From positions 186,001 through 250,000 of the forward strand of contig NZ_CP064952.1 in NCBI RefSeq assembly GCF_011038885.2: a DNA stretch of 64,000 nucleotides, read 5' to 3'. Shown one piece after another: positions 51,522-59,428 of this stretch. The notes under the pieces are model-generated. The model was not told where the DNA came from. It saw only the letters and a list, made by a program, of their open reading frames with translations, and ran no database searches. Within the stretch, counting starts at the first letter, position 1. Every line of letters starts with the position of its first letter. This DNA comes from Schaalia sp. ZJ405. GTDB lineage: Bacteria > Actinomycetota > Actinomycetes > Actinomycetales > Actinomycetaceae. A program made the translations under genes and the position numbers.

Positions 51522-52877
51522 GGGTTAGCGGACTTTTCGTGTTGGTTTTTGGGTTGTTTTTCGTTGGTATGGCGGGGGAAAGTCGGTGTTGAAGTTGGTG
51601 GTTTCCAACTTGCGTCGCGGACATTTTGTGTTGGTCGGTGGGTGTGTTTTGGTTGTGGTTGCAGTGAATAGTTGGCGTTGAAGTTGTTTTTTCTGATCGT
51701 TGAGGAATGAATATTCCTCGATGTGAAGTTTGTGGTCTTGTGATGACGCGGTATGGGTACACGTCTCGTGGAACTCAACGGTGGAGGTGTCGCGCGTGCG
51801 GCGTGTCACGGGTGGGGCGCATTGATAACACCGCGAAGCTTCTTGAGCGGTTTTTGAAGTGGCTGACATCGGGTGAACTTCAAAAGAACATGCCAGGGGC
51901 GGGACGAACGTTTAGGCGTAAGAACGAACGCTTGTGGCAGTTATGGCCTTTTTGTCCCGTCGTTGACGAAGTCCACCCAGTCGTCTTCGTTGATGGCCTG
52001 CATTTGGGCCGTCAAGCGGTCGTGTTGATTGCCTGCACCAACGAACACGTGCTGGGCTGGTATGTGGCTCGTAGTGAGAACTCCAGGGCGTGGGGTGCGC
52101 TTATGAGCCGCATCGCCCCACCCGATGTGGTTGTCACTGACGGCAGTGGTGGTTTTGAGAAAGCTCGCCGCCAACATTGGCCCGACACTAGTGTCCAACG
52201 ATGTGTCTTTCATGTATTCATGAACCTGACCACAGCCACCACACGCCATCCACGCCTACCAGCCTCTCAAGAGCTTCGCCAGCTCGCCCTAGCGCTGTTG
52301 AAAGCTAAAACACCCCAATCGGCACGCCAATGGATCCGCGACTACATGGACTGGCTTCGCCGCTGGGAGGCATTCCTTGCCCAACGCACCGCAACCCCCA
52401 ATGGAACCCTCGAATACACCCATGCGCGCCTGGTTAAAGCCCGAAACTCCACCAACAAAATCCTCGCAGACAAACGCTTATTCACCTTCCTTGACGACGA
52501 ATGGGACATCACCATGCCATCAACCAATAACCGCATCGAAGGAGCCATCAACGCACCCCTACGCCAAATGCTGCGCGATCACAGAGGCATGAGCCTAACC
52601 CGACGCATCAAAGCGATCTTCTGGTGGTGCTACATGCACAGCCCAAACCCGCTACCACCAGCACAACTCCTCAAAACCTTCCCCACTGACAGCGACATCG
52701 AAAACACCTACCACCACGCCAGACAACACCACCAAACCGCCACATCAATCCCCCAATGGGGCGACGCAATCGTCTGGGCAGAAATCCACCACACCACCCC
52801 ATACACAAATCGATGGGACTAAAGCCCCAACACAACAATTGAAACCTAAACTACCAACACATTTTGTCCGCTAACCC
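51522..52877 (+). mobile_element. Insertion sequence of the IS256 family, IS1249-like, with 8-bp target duplication
   Basis: The element is 1356 bp. The ends are inverted repeats of 25 bases: GGGTTAGCGGAC, five variable bases, then GTGTTGGT at 51522-51546, and the complement at 52853-52877. Immediately outside, AAAGTCCT occurs at 51514-51521 and again at 52878-52885, an 8-bp target duplication as known for IS256-type transposition. The single transposase gene is intact, so the insertion looks recent. It lies between the tRNA-Ser terminator and the Old Yellow Enzyme gene and may separate the latter from its promoter. Confidence 0.95.
51707..52822 (+). CDS. IS1249-like transposase
   Basis: The 371-residue protein has an N-terminal zinc ribbon (CEVCGLVM...RWRCRACG), then a DDE-type core: VVFVDGLHLG (first Asp, about residue 95), VVVTDGSGGFEKARR (second Asp, about 142) with CVFHVFMNL following (the C-x2-H of the IS256 family), and the Glu in NNRIEGAINAPLRQML (about 270). 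The order and spacing fit IS1249 of Corynebacterium. The start ATG has GAGGA just upstream. The frame is intact and ends 31 bases before the right inverted repeat, so the enzyme is likely active. Confidence 0.95.
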   Translation: MNIPRCEVCGLVMTRYGYTSRGTQRWRCRACGVSRVGRIDNTAKLLERFLKWLTSGELQKNMPGAGRTFRRKNERLWQLWPFCPVVDEVHPVVFVDGLHLGRQAVVLIACTNEHVLGWYVARSENSRAWGALMSRIAPPDVVVTDGSGGFEKARRQHWPDTSVQRCVFHVFMNLTTATTRHPRLPASQELRQLALALLKAKTPQSARQWIRDYMDWLRRWEAFLAQRTATPNGTLEYTHARLVKARNSTNKILADKRLFTFLDDEWDITMPSTNNRIEGAINAPLRQMLRDHRGMSLTRRIKAIFWWCYMHSPNPLPPAQLLKTFPTDSDIENTYHHARQHHQTATSIPQWGDAIVWAEIHHTTPYTNRWD

Positions 52878-52953
52878 AAAGTCCTGGTCCCGTGTTCTCT
52901 CTTGGTCACGTGTAGTCACGCGTGAACACAAAACTTGTGTCTACCATGTGGGT

Positions 52954-54084
52954 ATGGCACGGTCGCTCCTTTTTAGCCCCATCACCGTTGGCGGCATAGA
53001 CATTCCTCATCGTCTGTGGATGCCCCCGATGTGCCAGTACTCGGCGGCAGCTTCCGGCGACGAACTCGGTCGCCCCAACTCCTGGCACCTGGTTCACTAC
53101 GGCTCGCGCGCCCAGTCAGGTGTCGCCGCCGTCATCGTTGAAGCAACGGGGGTTGTTCCCAAGGGGAGGATCTCCATCAACTGCCTGTCACTGCACAGTG
53201 ACGATCAGATCCCCAGTTTTGCCGCGCTGGCAACGGTCATTCACGAGGCCGGAGCCGCGGCATTCATCCAGCTCAGCCATGCCGGCCGTAAGGCATCTGG
53301 CCGTCCCATGTGGGAAGAAGATCTGGGCCCCGTCCCTCACGAGTGCGGCGGGTGGACGCCGGAGGCTCCCTCGTCAATCCCCTTCCAGGAGGGGACAACC
53401 CCGCCACGTCAGCTTGACGAGGACGAGGTCGACGCGATCGCGGACGCTTTCGCCCAAGCTGCGAGGCGAGCAATGGAAGCCGGCTTCGATGGCGTGCAAA
53501 TCCACGGCGCACACGGGTACCTCATCCATCAGTTCCTCTCTCCCGCATCGAATACACGTGACGACCAATGGGGTGGCGACTTTGAGGGGCGAACCCGATT
53601 CCTCCGCGAAATTGTTCGTCGCACGCGTGCGTCCGTTGGATCGGGAGCGCTGATGGTTCGACTGTCAGCTACCGACTGGGTCGAGGACGACTCCCATCCT
53701 GGTTCCCATTCATGGACGCTGGCGGATACTCTCCGCTTGGCTCCGCTTCTTGTCGAGGACGGTGTTGACATGTTGAACATGTCAACAGGTGGGAACGTCA
53801 TCACGCCTGTCCCAGCCGGACCGGGATACCAGGTGGAGTCCGCGCGAATGACCCGACAGGCGCTCAGGGACGCGGGCCTGAACACTCCGATTGCCACGGT
53901 TGGTCTGATTCGCTCGGCGATGCAGGCGGAACAGATTCTCGTTGGAGGTGACGCGGACGTTGTTGAAATTGCTCGCCCGTTGCTCACTGATCCGATGATT
54001 GGGCATGTGTGGGCGGGCCAACTCCGGGCGGAGGCAACGCCGCTGCCCGCCCAGTACCGTCGCGGGGTCCGGCGGTTCATCTAG
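52954..54084 (+). CDS. Old Yellow Enzyme family NADH:flavin oxidoreductase (YqjM-like)
   Basis: The 376-residue protein is an FMN-dependent ene-reductase: LFSPITVGGIDIPHRLWMPPMCQYSA (FMN contact and the Cys of YqjM-type enzymes), FIQLSHAGRKAS, DGVQIHGAHGYLIHQFLSPASNTRDDQWGG (substrate-binding His pair and the family signature), PIATVGLI and DVVEIARPLLTDP. It reduces activated alkenes such as quinones or enones, perhaps in redox stress. ATG 52954 is chosen because the barrel starts there; 30 upstream codons in frame run into the IS end and are not part of the gene. A good binding site is not evident, and the IS insertion just upstream may have removed native control. Confidence 0.92.
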   Translation: MARSLLFSPITVGGIDIPHRLWMPPMCQYSAAASGDELGRPNSWHLVHYGSRAQSGVAAVIVEATGVVPKGRISINCLSLHSDDQIPSFAALATVIHEAGAAAFIQLSHAGRKASGRPMWEEDLGPVPHECGGWTPEAPSSIPFQEGTTPPRQLDEDEVDAIADAFAQAARRAMEAGFDGVQIHGAHGYLIHQFLSPASNTRDDQWGGDFEGRTRFLREIVRRTRASVGSGALMVRLSATDWVEDDSHPGSHSWTLADTLRLAPLLVEDGVDMLNMSTGGNVITPVPAGPGYQVESARMTRQALRDAGLNTPIATVGLIRSAMQAEQILVGGDADVVEIARPLLTDPMIGHVWAGQLRAEATPLPAQYRRGVRRFI

Positions 54085-54109
54085 CGAGATCACGTGTACA
54101 CTAAGACTC

Positions 54110-54197
54110 GGTCCTCCGCGTGACGGAATGATCCGAACCTCCCCAGGGCAGGAATGCAGCAAGGATAAGGGTCCGCTTTCGGGTGCGCGGAGGATCC
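54110..54197 (+). ncRNA. ffs: Small signal recognition particle RNA (4.5S type)
   Basis: The ends GGTCCTCCGCG and CGCGGAGGATCC pair in a long helix, and the apical part CCCCAGGGCAGGAATGCAGCAAGGATAAGGG carries the internal loops of SRP domain IV (GGCAGGAA and AGCA near the tip). It binds Ffh for co-translational targeting. A TACACT box at 54097-54102 could be the -10 element. Transcription probably stops at the T-rich stretch after 54197. Confidence 0.93.
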
Positions 54198-54259
54198 TTG
54201 TTTTCGCGGACCTGGGGACGGTGCTCTCACTCGCCTAAGACATCGGATCAGTTCAATTC

Positions 54260-55327
54260 TTAGATCGCTGCTGCACGTGAATGCGTGTCGATTCGCGCAA
54301 GCTCCTCATCGCTGAAGTCGAGGGCATTCAACGCTCCGACGCTGTCGCGCAACTGCTCAGGCGACGACGCACCAACAAGAACCGTTGTGATCCGGGCGTC
54401 ACGCAGCAGCCAGGCCAACGCCATTTGAGCCAGAGACTGTCCGCGTTCCTGAGCAATATCGTTCAACGCCCGCAGATGGGTGATGCGCTCATCGGTGAGG
54501 CTTCCGGCATCTAAATACCGCTGATCAGCAGCTCGGGATCCGGCGGGAATACGATCCTCCCCGAGGTACTTCGACGTCAGGAGTCCCTGAGCGAGTGGGC
54601 TGAAAACAGCCATGCCCAGCCCCAGATCACCACAGGTCTCAATGAGGCCGTCCTCGACCGTGCGATCAAGCATGGAATACCGAGGTTGATTGACGATCAG
54701 TGGCAGGTGAACCTCGCGCGCCAACTCAACTGCGCGACGAGTCTGCTGCGGGTTGTACGACGAAATCCCCGCGTAGAGCGCCTTGCCAGAGCGGACCGCC
54801 TGATCGAGGGCGCCGATTGTTTCCTCCAGCGGCGTTGTTTCGTCAAAGCGATGTGAGTAGAAAATATCGACGTAGTCGATCCGCATCCTCTTCAATGACT
54901 GGTCGAGCGAACTCAGCATGTATTTGCGACCGGACCCTCCTGCGCCAATGGGCCCCTCCCACATGTCGTAACCGGCTTTTGTCGTGATGATCATTTCGTC
55001 GCGATAGGGCCGGAAATCGTGGTCCATGTGGCGGCCAAAGTTTGCTTCGGCGCTGCCGTAGGGAACGCCGTAGTTATTTGCCAGGTCAAACTGGGTGATT
55101 CCCAGATCAAATGCGGTTCGCAGGATCGCTCGTTGACGTTCGATTGAGCGTTCATCACCGAAGTTGTGCCACAGTCCCAGCGAGATGGCGGGCATATCGA
55201 GGCCGGATCGTCCCGTGCGACGATACACGGCTCCGGGCGCGTTGTAACGGTCGGTAGCTGCCTGCCAGTGCGGGTCGAATTGCTGCTGCGCGACGGGGGT
55301 TCCAAGTTCGTCAATCGAGTGCGCCAT
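54260..55327 (-). CDS. Aldo/keto reductase, YghZ/L-glyceraldehyde-3-phosphate reductase-like
   Basis: The 355-residue (beta/alpha)8 enzyme has the catalytic tetrad of aldo-keto reductases: Asp and Tyr in FDLANNYGVPYGSAEANFG, Lys in IITTKAGYDMWEGP and His in VDIFYSHRFDETTP. The cofactor region ISSYNPQQ and VFSPLAQGLLTSKYL is present. GPIGAGGSGRKYMLSSLDQSLKRM is typical of the YghZ group, which reduces L-glyceraldehyde 3-phosphate and methylglyoxal. The start ATG follows GAGGATC. It is convergent with the SRP RNA gene and has no operon partner. Confidence 0.92.
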   Translation of the reverse strand: MAHSIDELGTPVAQQQFDPHWQAATDRYNAPGAVYRRTGRSGLDMPAISLGLWHNFGDERSIERQRAILRTAFDLGITQFDLANNYGVPYGSAEANFGRHMDHDFRPYRDEMIITTKAGYDMWEGPIGAGGSGRKYMLSSLDQSLKRMRIDYVDIFYSHRFDETTPLEETIGALDQAVRSGKALYAGISSYNPQQTRRAVELAREVHLPLIVNQPRYSMLDRTVEDGLIETCGDLGLGMAVFSPLAQGLLTSKYLGEDRIPAGSRAADQRYLDAGSLTDERITHLRALNDIAQERGQSLAQMALAWLLRDARITTVLVGASSPEQLRDSVGALNALDFSDEELARIDTHSRAAAI

Positions 55328-55535
55328 GAGGATCCTCTTCTTCGTGGATGTTCATGCTGGGGGTGGTCAGCATGTGCTCTGGTGACATCAGTGTAGATGC
55401 TGGTCAGGCGGGGTGCCGTCCGGACATCTGCGGCGTGACCCATCCGCGATCGCGTCGACCTCGTCCTCGTCAAGTGCCGCCCGGGCATCTACGGCTTGAC
55501 CAGTGGTTTGAGCCAAAATGAGGGCGCTTGTTGGT

Positions 55536-55940
55536 TCACCCACTGAATCCCATGATGACCGCGGCATGTATTCCCAGGAGGGCAGCGACCAACGACAATC
55601 CCCATGTGCCCAATCCCAGGACGACACCGGGGAGGATCTTCCCGTTCTTCCAAAGAGTCCACACGTCCATGACCGCTGTGGAAAAGGTTGTGAATCCGCC
55701 AAGGAATCCCGTCGATATAACCAAACCCAGAGGGAGCGAGGACGCGAGGACAACGCCGGTGAGTCCGGCGAGGAAACATCCGAAGACGTTGACAACGATG
55801 ATGCCCAAATAGGGGGCGAGGGAGTGATCCTCGCGGCGCTTTAGCGCGAATGCTTTCACTGCGGTGTCGAGTTTCCAGCGACACACAGCCCCAAGGCCTC
55901 CGGCGAAGGGGAGAATGATCCATGCGATGACTGCGTTCAC
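55536..55940 (-). CDS. crcB: CrcB/Fluc fluoride channel protein, second gene of pair
   Basis: The 134-residue protein has four membrane segments and the fluoride channel marks: GGLGAVCRWKLD, IIVVNVFGCFLAGLTG (the conserved Asn) and GFLGGFTTFST (the Phe-box turn). Fluc channels expel fluoride as dual-topology or paired antiparallel dimers; paired genes like these make heterodimers. GTG 55940 overlaps the stop codon of the upstream crcB copy as GTGA, with GGGAGGG 11 bases before. Because that upstream copy is frameshifted, coupling and partner supply are in question. Confidence 0.92.
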   Translation of the reverse strand: MNAVIAWIILPFAGGLGAVCRWKLDTAVKAFALKRREDHSLAPYLGIIVVNVFGCFLAGLTGVVLASSLPLGLVISTGFLGGFTTFSTAVMDVWTLWKNGKILPGVVLGLGTWGLSLVAALLGIHAAVIMGFSG

Positions 55941-56505
55941 GACTGTTGTTGCCCTCCCTTTGAGGCGAGTGCGAAGCCGAGCCCCGCGCATGCAACCCCC
56001 GTGAAGACGAGGATGAATGAATGCAGGTAGGTGGCGGCGTCCAGATGTGAAGTCGCTGCGAGGATCATCGTTCCGTACGTTGTGAGGCCTCCGGCGAACC
56101 CTGTGGTGAGAAGGAGTCGAAGGCGCTCGTGCGTCGCCGAGGAAGGCGGGGACGAGGGCGAGGCTGACAGTTGTTCAATTGACGAGGACGGACCAGCCTG
56201 TTCACCCTCAGACGTTGAGGTTGACGTTGATGCCGGCGGTGCCGTGCAAACGCATCTGACGCAGCGGCATCGGATGATTGGGCCAATCGTGCAGAAACGG
56301 CACCTAAAAAGAAGGCGCCCGCAAGGTTGACTGCGATCGTTGACCATGTAACGAATGTGTGCGTATTCCATGCGGTGTGACGTGCGGCCTCGTCAAGAAT
56401 GGCTCGAAGGAGAGTTCCCAGGCCTCCGCCAACGGCCACACACGCCCACGGTGGAAGGTTCACTATGCCGATGGGTATTCGATGGGCATTCGACGAAGAC
56501 AGCAT
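55937..56505 (-). pseudogene. crcB: CrcB/Fluc fluoride channel, first gene of pair, frameshifted
   Basis: The N-terminal half lies in one frame (from ATG 56505: WACVAVGGGLGTLLRAILDEA, WSTIAVNLAGAFFLGAVSARLAQ with the conserved Asn) and the C-terminal half in another (RLRLLLTTGFAGGLTTYGTMIL, then TM4 ending at 55937). The two meet in a Ser/Thr/Glu-rich insertion, roughly 56180-56290, where neither frame alone gives a full channel. A one-base change near 56245 would restore the gene. Frame N continues as DAAASDAFARHRRHQ and frame C reads [15 protein letters not shown] before. A GACGAGGACG motif copy lies in this region (56180). It could be a true pseudogene, a sequencing error or a programmed shift. 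Confidence 0.8.
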
Positions 56506-56683
56506 GCACTCAGTGTACGAAGCCGCTGCTCCGGGGCTGTCGACGATGACGCGCACCCGAATGAGGCTGTGATGTCGGATTGCTGTGAGCACGCGGCAGG
56601 AGAAGGACTGAGGGGTGCCTGCGAGAGATAATGTCTGAGTGAGCGAGCAATACGAATTCGATCAATCGGAGGGACACAACACC

Positions 56684-57616
56684 GTGATCGTGGGTGCGGG
56701 ACGTTTTGCGCCGTCGCCAACCGGTGATTTTCACCTGGGTAATCTCCGCACGGCGATCCTCGCGTGGTCATGGGCCCGACTCACAGATCGGCGATTCCTC
56801 ATCCGCATGGAAGACATCGACGCGCAGCGTTCCACCGATCAGGCCGCGCAGCGCCAGCTTGAGGATCTTGACCGCATCGGCCTCGATTGGGACGGCCCCG
56901 TCCTCGTCCAGACGACGCGAGCCGAGGCACATCGGCGTGCGCTTGCCACACTGCATGAGCGTGGACTTGTTTTCGAGTGCTACTGCACGCGCAAGGATAT
57001 TCGCGAGGCCGCGTCAGCTCCGCATGTTCCCGCGGGTCACTATCCGGGAACCTGTCTTCATCTGAACGAGGACGAACGACAAGAGAAGCGTGAACAGCTA
57101 GCGGAACTTGGACGAGCTCCCGCTCTTCGTTTCCGCGCTCCAAGGGATCAATGGACAGTGGTGGATGAACTCGCCGGGGAGTATGCGGGCACGGTTGATC
57201 ATTTTGTTGTCCAGCGGGCTGACGGGGTTCCCGCGTATAACCTTGCAGCAACGGTTGATGATGCGTTTGAGGGGATTGACCAGGTTGTTCGCGGTGATGA
57301 CTTGCTTGCACAGTCGCCCGGTCAGGCGGCTTTGCTCTGGGCATTGGGAGCGCCTGAACCGACGTACGTTCATGTTCCTCTGGCTGTGAATTCATCGGGG
57401 GAGAGGCTCGCAAAACGCGATGGAGCGGTGACTTTAGCTGAACTTACCGATGAGGGATGGTCGGTTGGTGATGTTGTCGAATGGATTGGGGAGTCCCTGG
57501 GGGTTTCGAGGGCGCGGTGCGCCGCTGACATCGCGGAGGCTTTGGGGATTGAGGGGCTTCGAGCGATGTCGAGGGACCCGTGGGTCGTTGTTCCACCACG
57601 CGGACGGCGCCGCTGA
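56684..57616 (+). CDS. gluQ: Glutamyl-Q tRNA(Asp) synthetase
   Basis: The protein is a truncated glutamyl-tRNA-synthetase-like enzyme without an anticodon-binding domain. It has the HIGH-type motif RFAPSPTGDFHLGNLRTAI, RMEDIDAQRS, the zinc-site pair in FECYCTRKDI (the usual C-x-C), DHFVVQRADGVPAYNLAATVDDAFEGIDQVVRGDDLL, and the KMSKS-type RLAKRDGA. It attaches glutamate to queuosine in tRNA-Asp. GTG 56684 has CGGAGGG 10 bases upstream and places the barrel start close to the N-terminus as in YadB; an in-frame GTG at 56639 is an alternative. Downstream is an unknown gene after about 200 bases. Confidence 0.92.
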   Translation: MIVGAGRFAPSPTGDFHLGNLRTAILAWSWARLTDRRFLIRMEDIDAQRSTDQAAQRQLEDLDRIGLDWDGPVLVQTTRAEAHRRALATLHERGLVFECYCTRKDIREAASAPHVPAGHYPGTCLHLNEDERQEKREQLAELGRAPALRFRAPRDQWTVVDELAGEYAGTVDHFVVQRADGVPAYNLAATVDDAFEGIDQVVRGDDLLAQSPGQAALLWALGAPEPTYVHVPLAVNSSGERLAKRDGAVTLAELTDEGWSVGDVVEWIGESLGVSRARCAADIAEALGIEGLRAMSRDPWVVVPPRGRRR

Positions 57617-57822
57617 GCTGCAACGCATCCCGCACCATCGGCCCCATCGTTGGTCCCCTGCGCGTGGAGGCGCTGACTCTCATGTTGAGGCATGAGGCTC
57701 TTGAACCGGGTGTCCTCTAACCGCGCACTGATTTTCCTACCTCGTCCTCGGCGCGCTTTCCACCAGGGAAAGCCGCTGTGACGTGGGTACGCGCGGTGAA
57801 GGAAACATGGCACACTGGGGGC

Positions 57823-58197
57823 GTGGATTTCTTTCAGAAACTTTTCGGAGTGCACGAGCCGACGCTCATGGTCATTGAGTCGGATCGGTGGCTGACGATC
57901 CCGCAAAGCGCAGAAGTTGACCGCGCGATCGAGCGGCGCGCGCGTAAAGAACGATGGAGCGATCATCGCGAGAAGCCCGGCCATGAGTTCCATTCCATCG
58001 CCTCGATCCGCGGGGGCGGGACTTCCGGATATCTTGAGATCCAGTCCCTTGGATATGTCCTGTGCAGCCTTTCGCACGAGGATTCTGCATCTGCGCTTGA
58101 GCAGATGCGTGCCGACAATGGCCTTCGGGCAACGTCCGTGCGTTGTCGTGCTTTTCTTGACGAGGACGAGCGCTGGTTGGTGTCGCTGAATCTTTGA
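57823..58197 (+). CDS. Hypothetical protein
   Basis: A 124-residue protein beginning VDFFQKLFGVHEPTLMVIESDRWLTIPQ, mixed alpha/beta in appearance, with a Gly-rich turn (IRGGGTSGYLEIQ) and an acidic DEDERW near the end encoded by the GACGAGGACG motif. I recognise no family. The GTG at 57823 is preferred to the one at 57778 because GGGGGC lies just before it and the upstream codons are not protein-like. It stands alone; its stop is 62 bases before the operator-promoter of the small accessory island. Confidence 0.5.
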   Translation: MDFFQKLFGVHEPTLMVIESDRWLTIPQSAEVDRAIERRARKERWSDHREKPGHEFHSIASIRGGGTSGYLEIQSLGYVLCSLSHEDSASALEQMRADNGLRATSVRCRAFLDEDERWLVSLNL

Positions 58198-58259
58198 TCG
58201 GGCGCCCTTTGACGTTCTACGGAGTGCGGCAGATGCGGCGGCTGCCTAGTTTTCGGCAC

Positions 58260-58288
58260 TTGTAATACTGCCTACTAGGTAGTATTAT
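58260..58288 (+). promoter_or_regulatory. Promoter with embedded palindromic operator
   Basis: TTGTAA (58260-58265), a 17-base spacer and TATTAT (58283-58288) make a good promoter. A 25-base palindrome (58263-58287; arms TAATACT and AGTATTA, inner CCTA and TAGG, one mismatched pair) spans exactly this spacer and the -10 element. This is the layout of a repressor-controlled promoter. A related CTGGTAGG/CCTACCAG palindrome lies at 58430-58451. Confidence 0.65.
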
Positions 58289-58324
58289 TTTCTTGTTGGT
58301 AGGAAACTCTGCCGACAAAGTAAA

Positions 58325-58344
58325 CCCCCGGCGGCAACCGGGGG
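58325..58344 (+). promoter_or_regulatory. GC hairpin in the 5' leader of the small peptide gene
   Basis: CCCCCGG and CCGGGGG pair around the loop CGGCAA. It ends 22 bases before the ATG of the 35-residue peptide and just before the ribosome binding site, without a T-run, so it may stabilise the message or affect translation. Confidence 0.45.
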
Positions 58345-58366
58345 TGGTGAAGAGGAAGGAATACTG

Positions 58367-58474
58367 ATGATGATCGAGATCATTAGAATTCTGATTGCTC
58401 TCCCAGCTTCAATAGTAGCACTTGTCACTCTGGTAGGTCTAGTCCTACCAGGTAAGGGTCGCCATCGTCGCTGA
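58367..58474 (+). CDS. 35-residue single-span membrane peptide
   Basis: An ATG at 58367 with AGAGGAAGGA six bases upstream opens a 35-codon frame. The peptide is MMIEIIRILIALPASIVA, then LVTLVGLVLP and a basic end GKGRHRR: a short amphipathic start, one membrane helix and a positively charged tail. Size and shape resemble type I toxins, small holin-like or regulatory membrane peptides; no family can be claimed. It is preceded by the operator-promoter at 58260 and a leader hairpin, and followed by a hairpin and an HTH gene, which suggests a regulated two-gene unit. Confidence 0.5.
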   Translation: MMIEIIRILIALPASIVALVTLVGLVLPGKGRHRR

Positions 58475-58483
58475 TGAGTAATC

Positions 58484-58518
58484 CCCTCACCCGTCATGCG
58501 TCATGCGGTGGGTGAGGG
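58484..58518 (+). terminator. Hairpin between the membrane peptide and the HTH gene
   Basis: CCCTCACCC and GGGTGAGGG form a perfect 9-bp stem. No T-run follows, so it may only partly stop transcription into the HTH gene 29 bases further. Confidence 0.5.
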
Positions 58519-58546
58519 CCTCATCGCCAATACCGAGGGAGGGGCC

Positions 58547-58753
58547 ATGACGGTTCGGTATTTAGGTATTTCTGATCTAGCGGAGATCGCCGGCATTACC
58601 GTGGGCACAGCTAAGCAATACGGAAAAGAGGGGCGCCTCCCAGCCCCAGATGTACTGGTTGGGCTCGGTGATCGCGCGGTACGCGGCTGGAAGCACGAGA
58701 CTGTCGAGGAGTGGATGAGTAACCGGCCTGGGCGTGGCCGTCGGGCCCACTAG
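58547..58753 (+). CDS. Small helix-turn-helix protein, AlpA/excisionase-like
   Basis: The 68-residue protein starts MTVRYLGISDLAEIAGITVGTAKQYGKEGRLPAPDV and has a winged-helix MerR/excisionase-type fold pattern: LGISDLAEIAGIT, the recognition part TAKQYGKEGRLP, a Gly-rich wing (VGLGDRAVRGW) and VEEWMSNRPG. Such proteins are typically prophage or integrative-element regulators or excisionases. GAGGGAGGGGCC precedes the ATG. It could bind the palindrome at 58263. No integrase lies in the window. Confidence 0.75.
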   Translation: MTVRYLGISDLAEIAGITVGTAKQYGKEGRLPAPDVLVGLGDRAVRGWKHETVEEWMSNRPGRGRRAH

Positions 58754-58835
58754 CGCCGTCTGCTTTCGAGTATCTGGACTGATCCTCGACGCCTCTGGGT
58801 AGACGGGGTGACACGATGACGATTGCGAGACAAAA

Positions 58836-58938
58836 ACGTCACACTGAAAGAATTCATTGCTACCTAAAGTGCTCAGAATGGCCAAAAAATGGCCTTTTTC
58901 GACCAAAAATGTCACAACGAATAGATTCACTGTGACGT
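58836..58938. repeat. Palindromic repeat array A, second locus: two cores, 73-bp period
   Basis: Cores begin at 58836 and 58909, exactly 73 bases apart, and match those at 22281-22456 (ACGTCACACTGAAA; GATTCACTGTGACGT). The 43-base linker (58866-58908) is a diverged relative of the 22-kb linkers (GCTxxxAAxxGGCC and TTTTxGxCCAAAA). Copy 4 has lost part of its right arm. Confidence 0.85.
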
Positions 58939-59098
58939 CTGCGCCGTCTCGATATGCGTGAACAGCGTGAGTTAGGTGGGTCTGTACCGGTGTCACAGTG
59001 ATGACATGCGCCATATGTAGAACTGATGTTGATGTGCTGAATCTCGGAGTATAGTCAAAACTACACACATCTATTCAATATCTTATACACTTTGAGCC

Positions 59099-59428
59099 AT
59101 GAGCAACGCACTAGTTCAAGAGAATGTTTCGCTGTCTGAGATCGTCGCCGGGAATGTCCGGGCTGAGGCGGCGAGGCGTGGTTTCACACAAAAGACGCTG
59201 GCAACGGCAATGGGACTGCCGCGAGCAACAATGTCGGGAAGATGGAACGGACGCTATCCGTGGTCGATCGATCAACTGGGAGAACTCGCGGATATTTTCG
59301 GGTTGTCCGCCGATGAATTTTTCAACGTGCACAGTGGTGAAATACGCAGAACCCCGTCCGGTGGATCGCACCGAGCGGGGCCGCTGCGCGCTCGAAGGGA
59401 CTCGAACCCCCAACCTTCTGATCCGTAG
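59099..59428 (+). CDS. XRE-family helix-turn-helix protein whose end overlaps tRNA-Arg
   Basis: The 109-residue frame encodes a lambda-repressor-like helix-turn-helix in residues 10-75: SEIVAGNVRAEAARRGFTQKTLATAMGLPRATMSGRWNGRYPWSIDQLGELADIFGLSADEFF. From about residue 97 the translation is antisense to the tRNA-Arg gene (ARRDSNPQPSDP, a known by-product of such reading), so the natural C-terminus has probably been replaced at the tRNA boundary. The gene points toward the 3' end of the tRNA, where integrative elements usually insert. A start at 59099 is only fairly supported. Confidence 0.8.
   Translation: MSNALVQENVSLSEIVAGNVRAEAARRGFTQKTLATAMGLPRATMSGRWNGRYPWSIDQLGELADIFGLSADEFFNVHSGEIRRTPSGGSHRAGPLRARRDSNPQPSDP

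Noticed and set aside
52864..52953. Upstream start of the Old Yellow Enzyme inside the IS end
   Set aside because: The first 30 codons run through the right inverted repeat and target duplication and precede the barrel.
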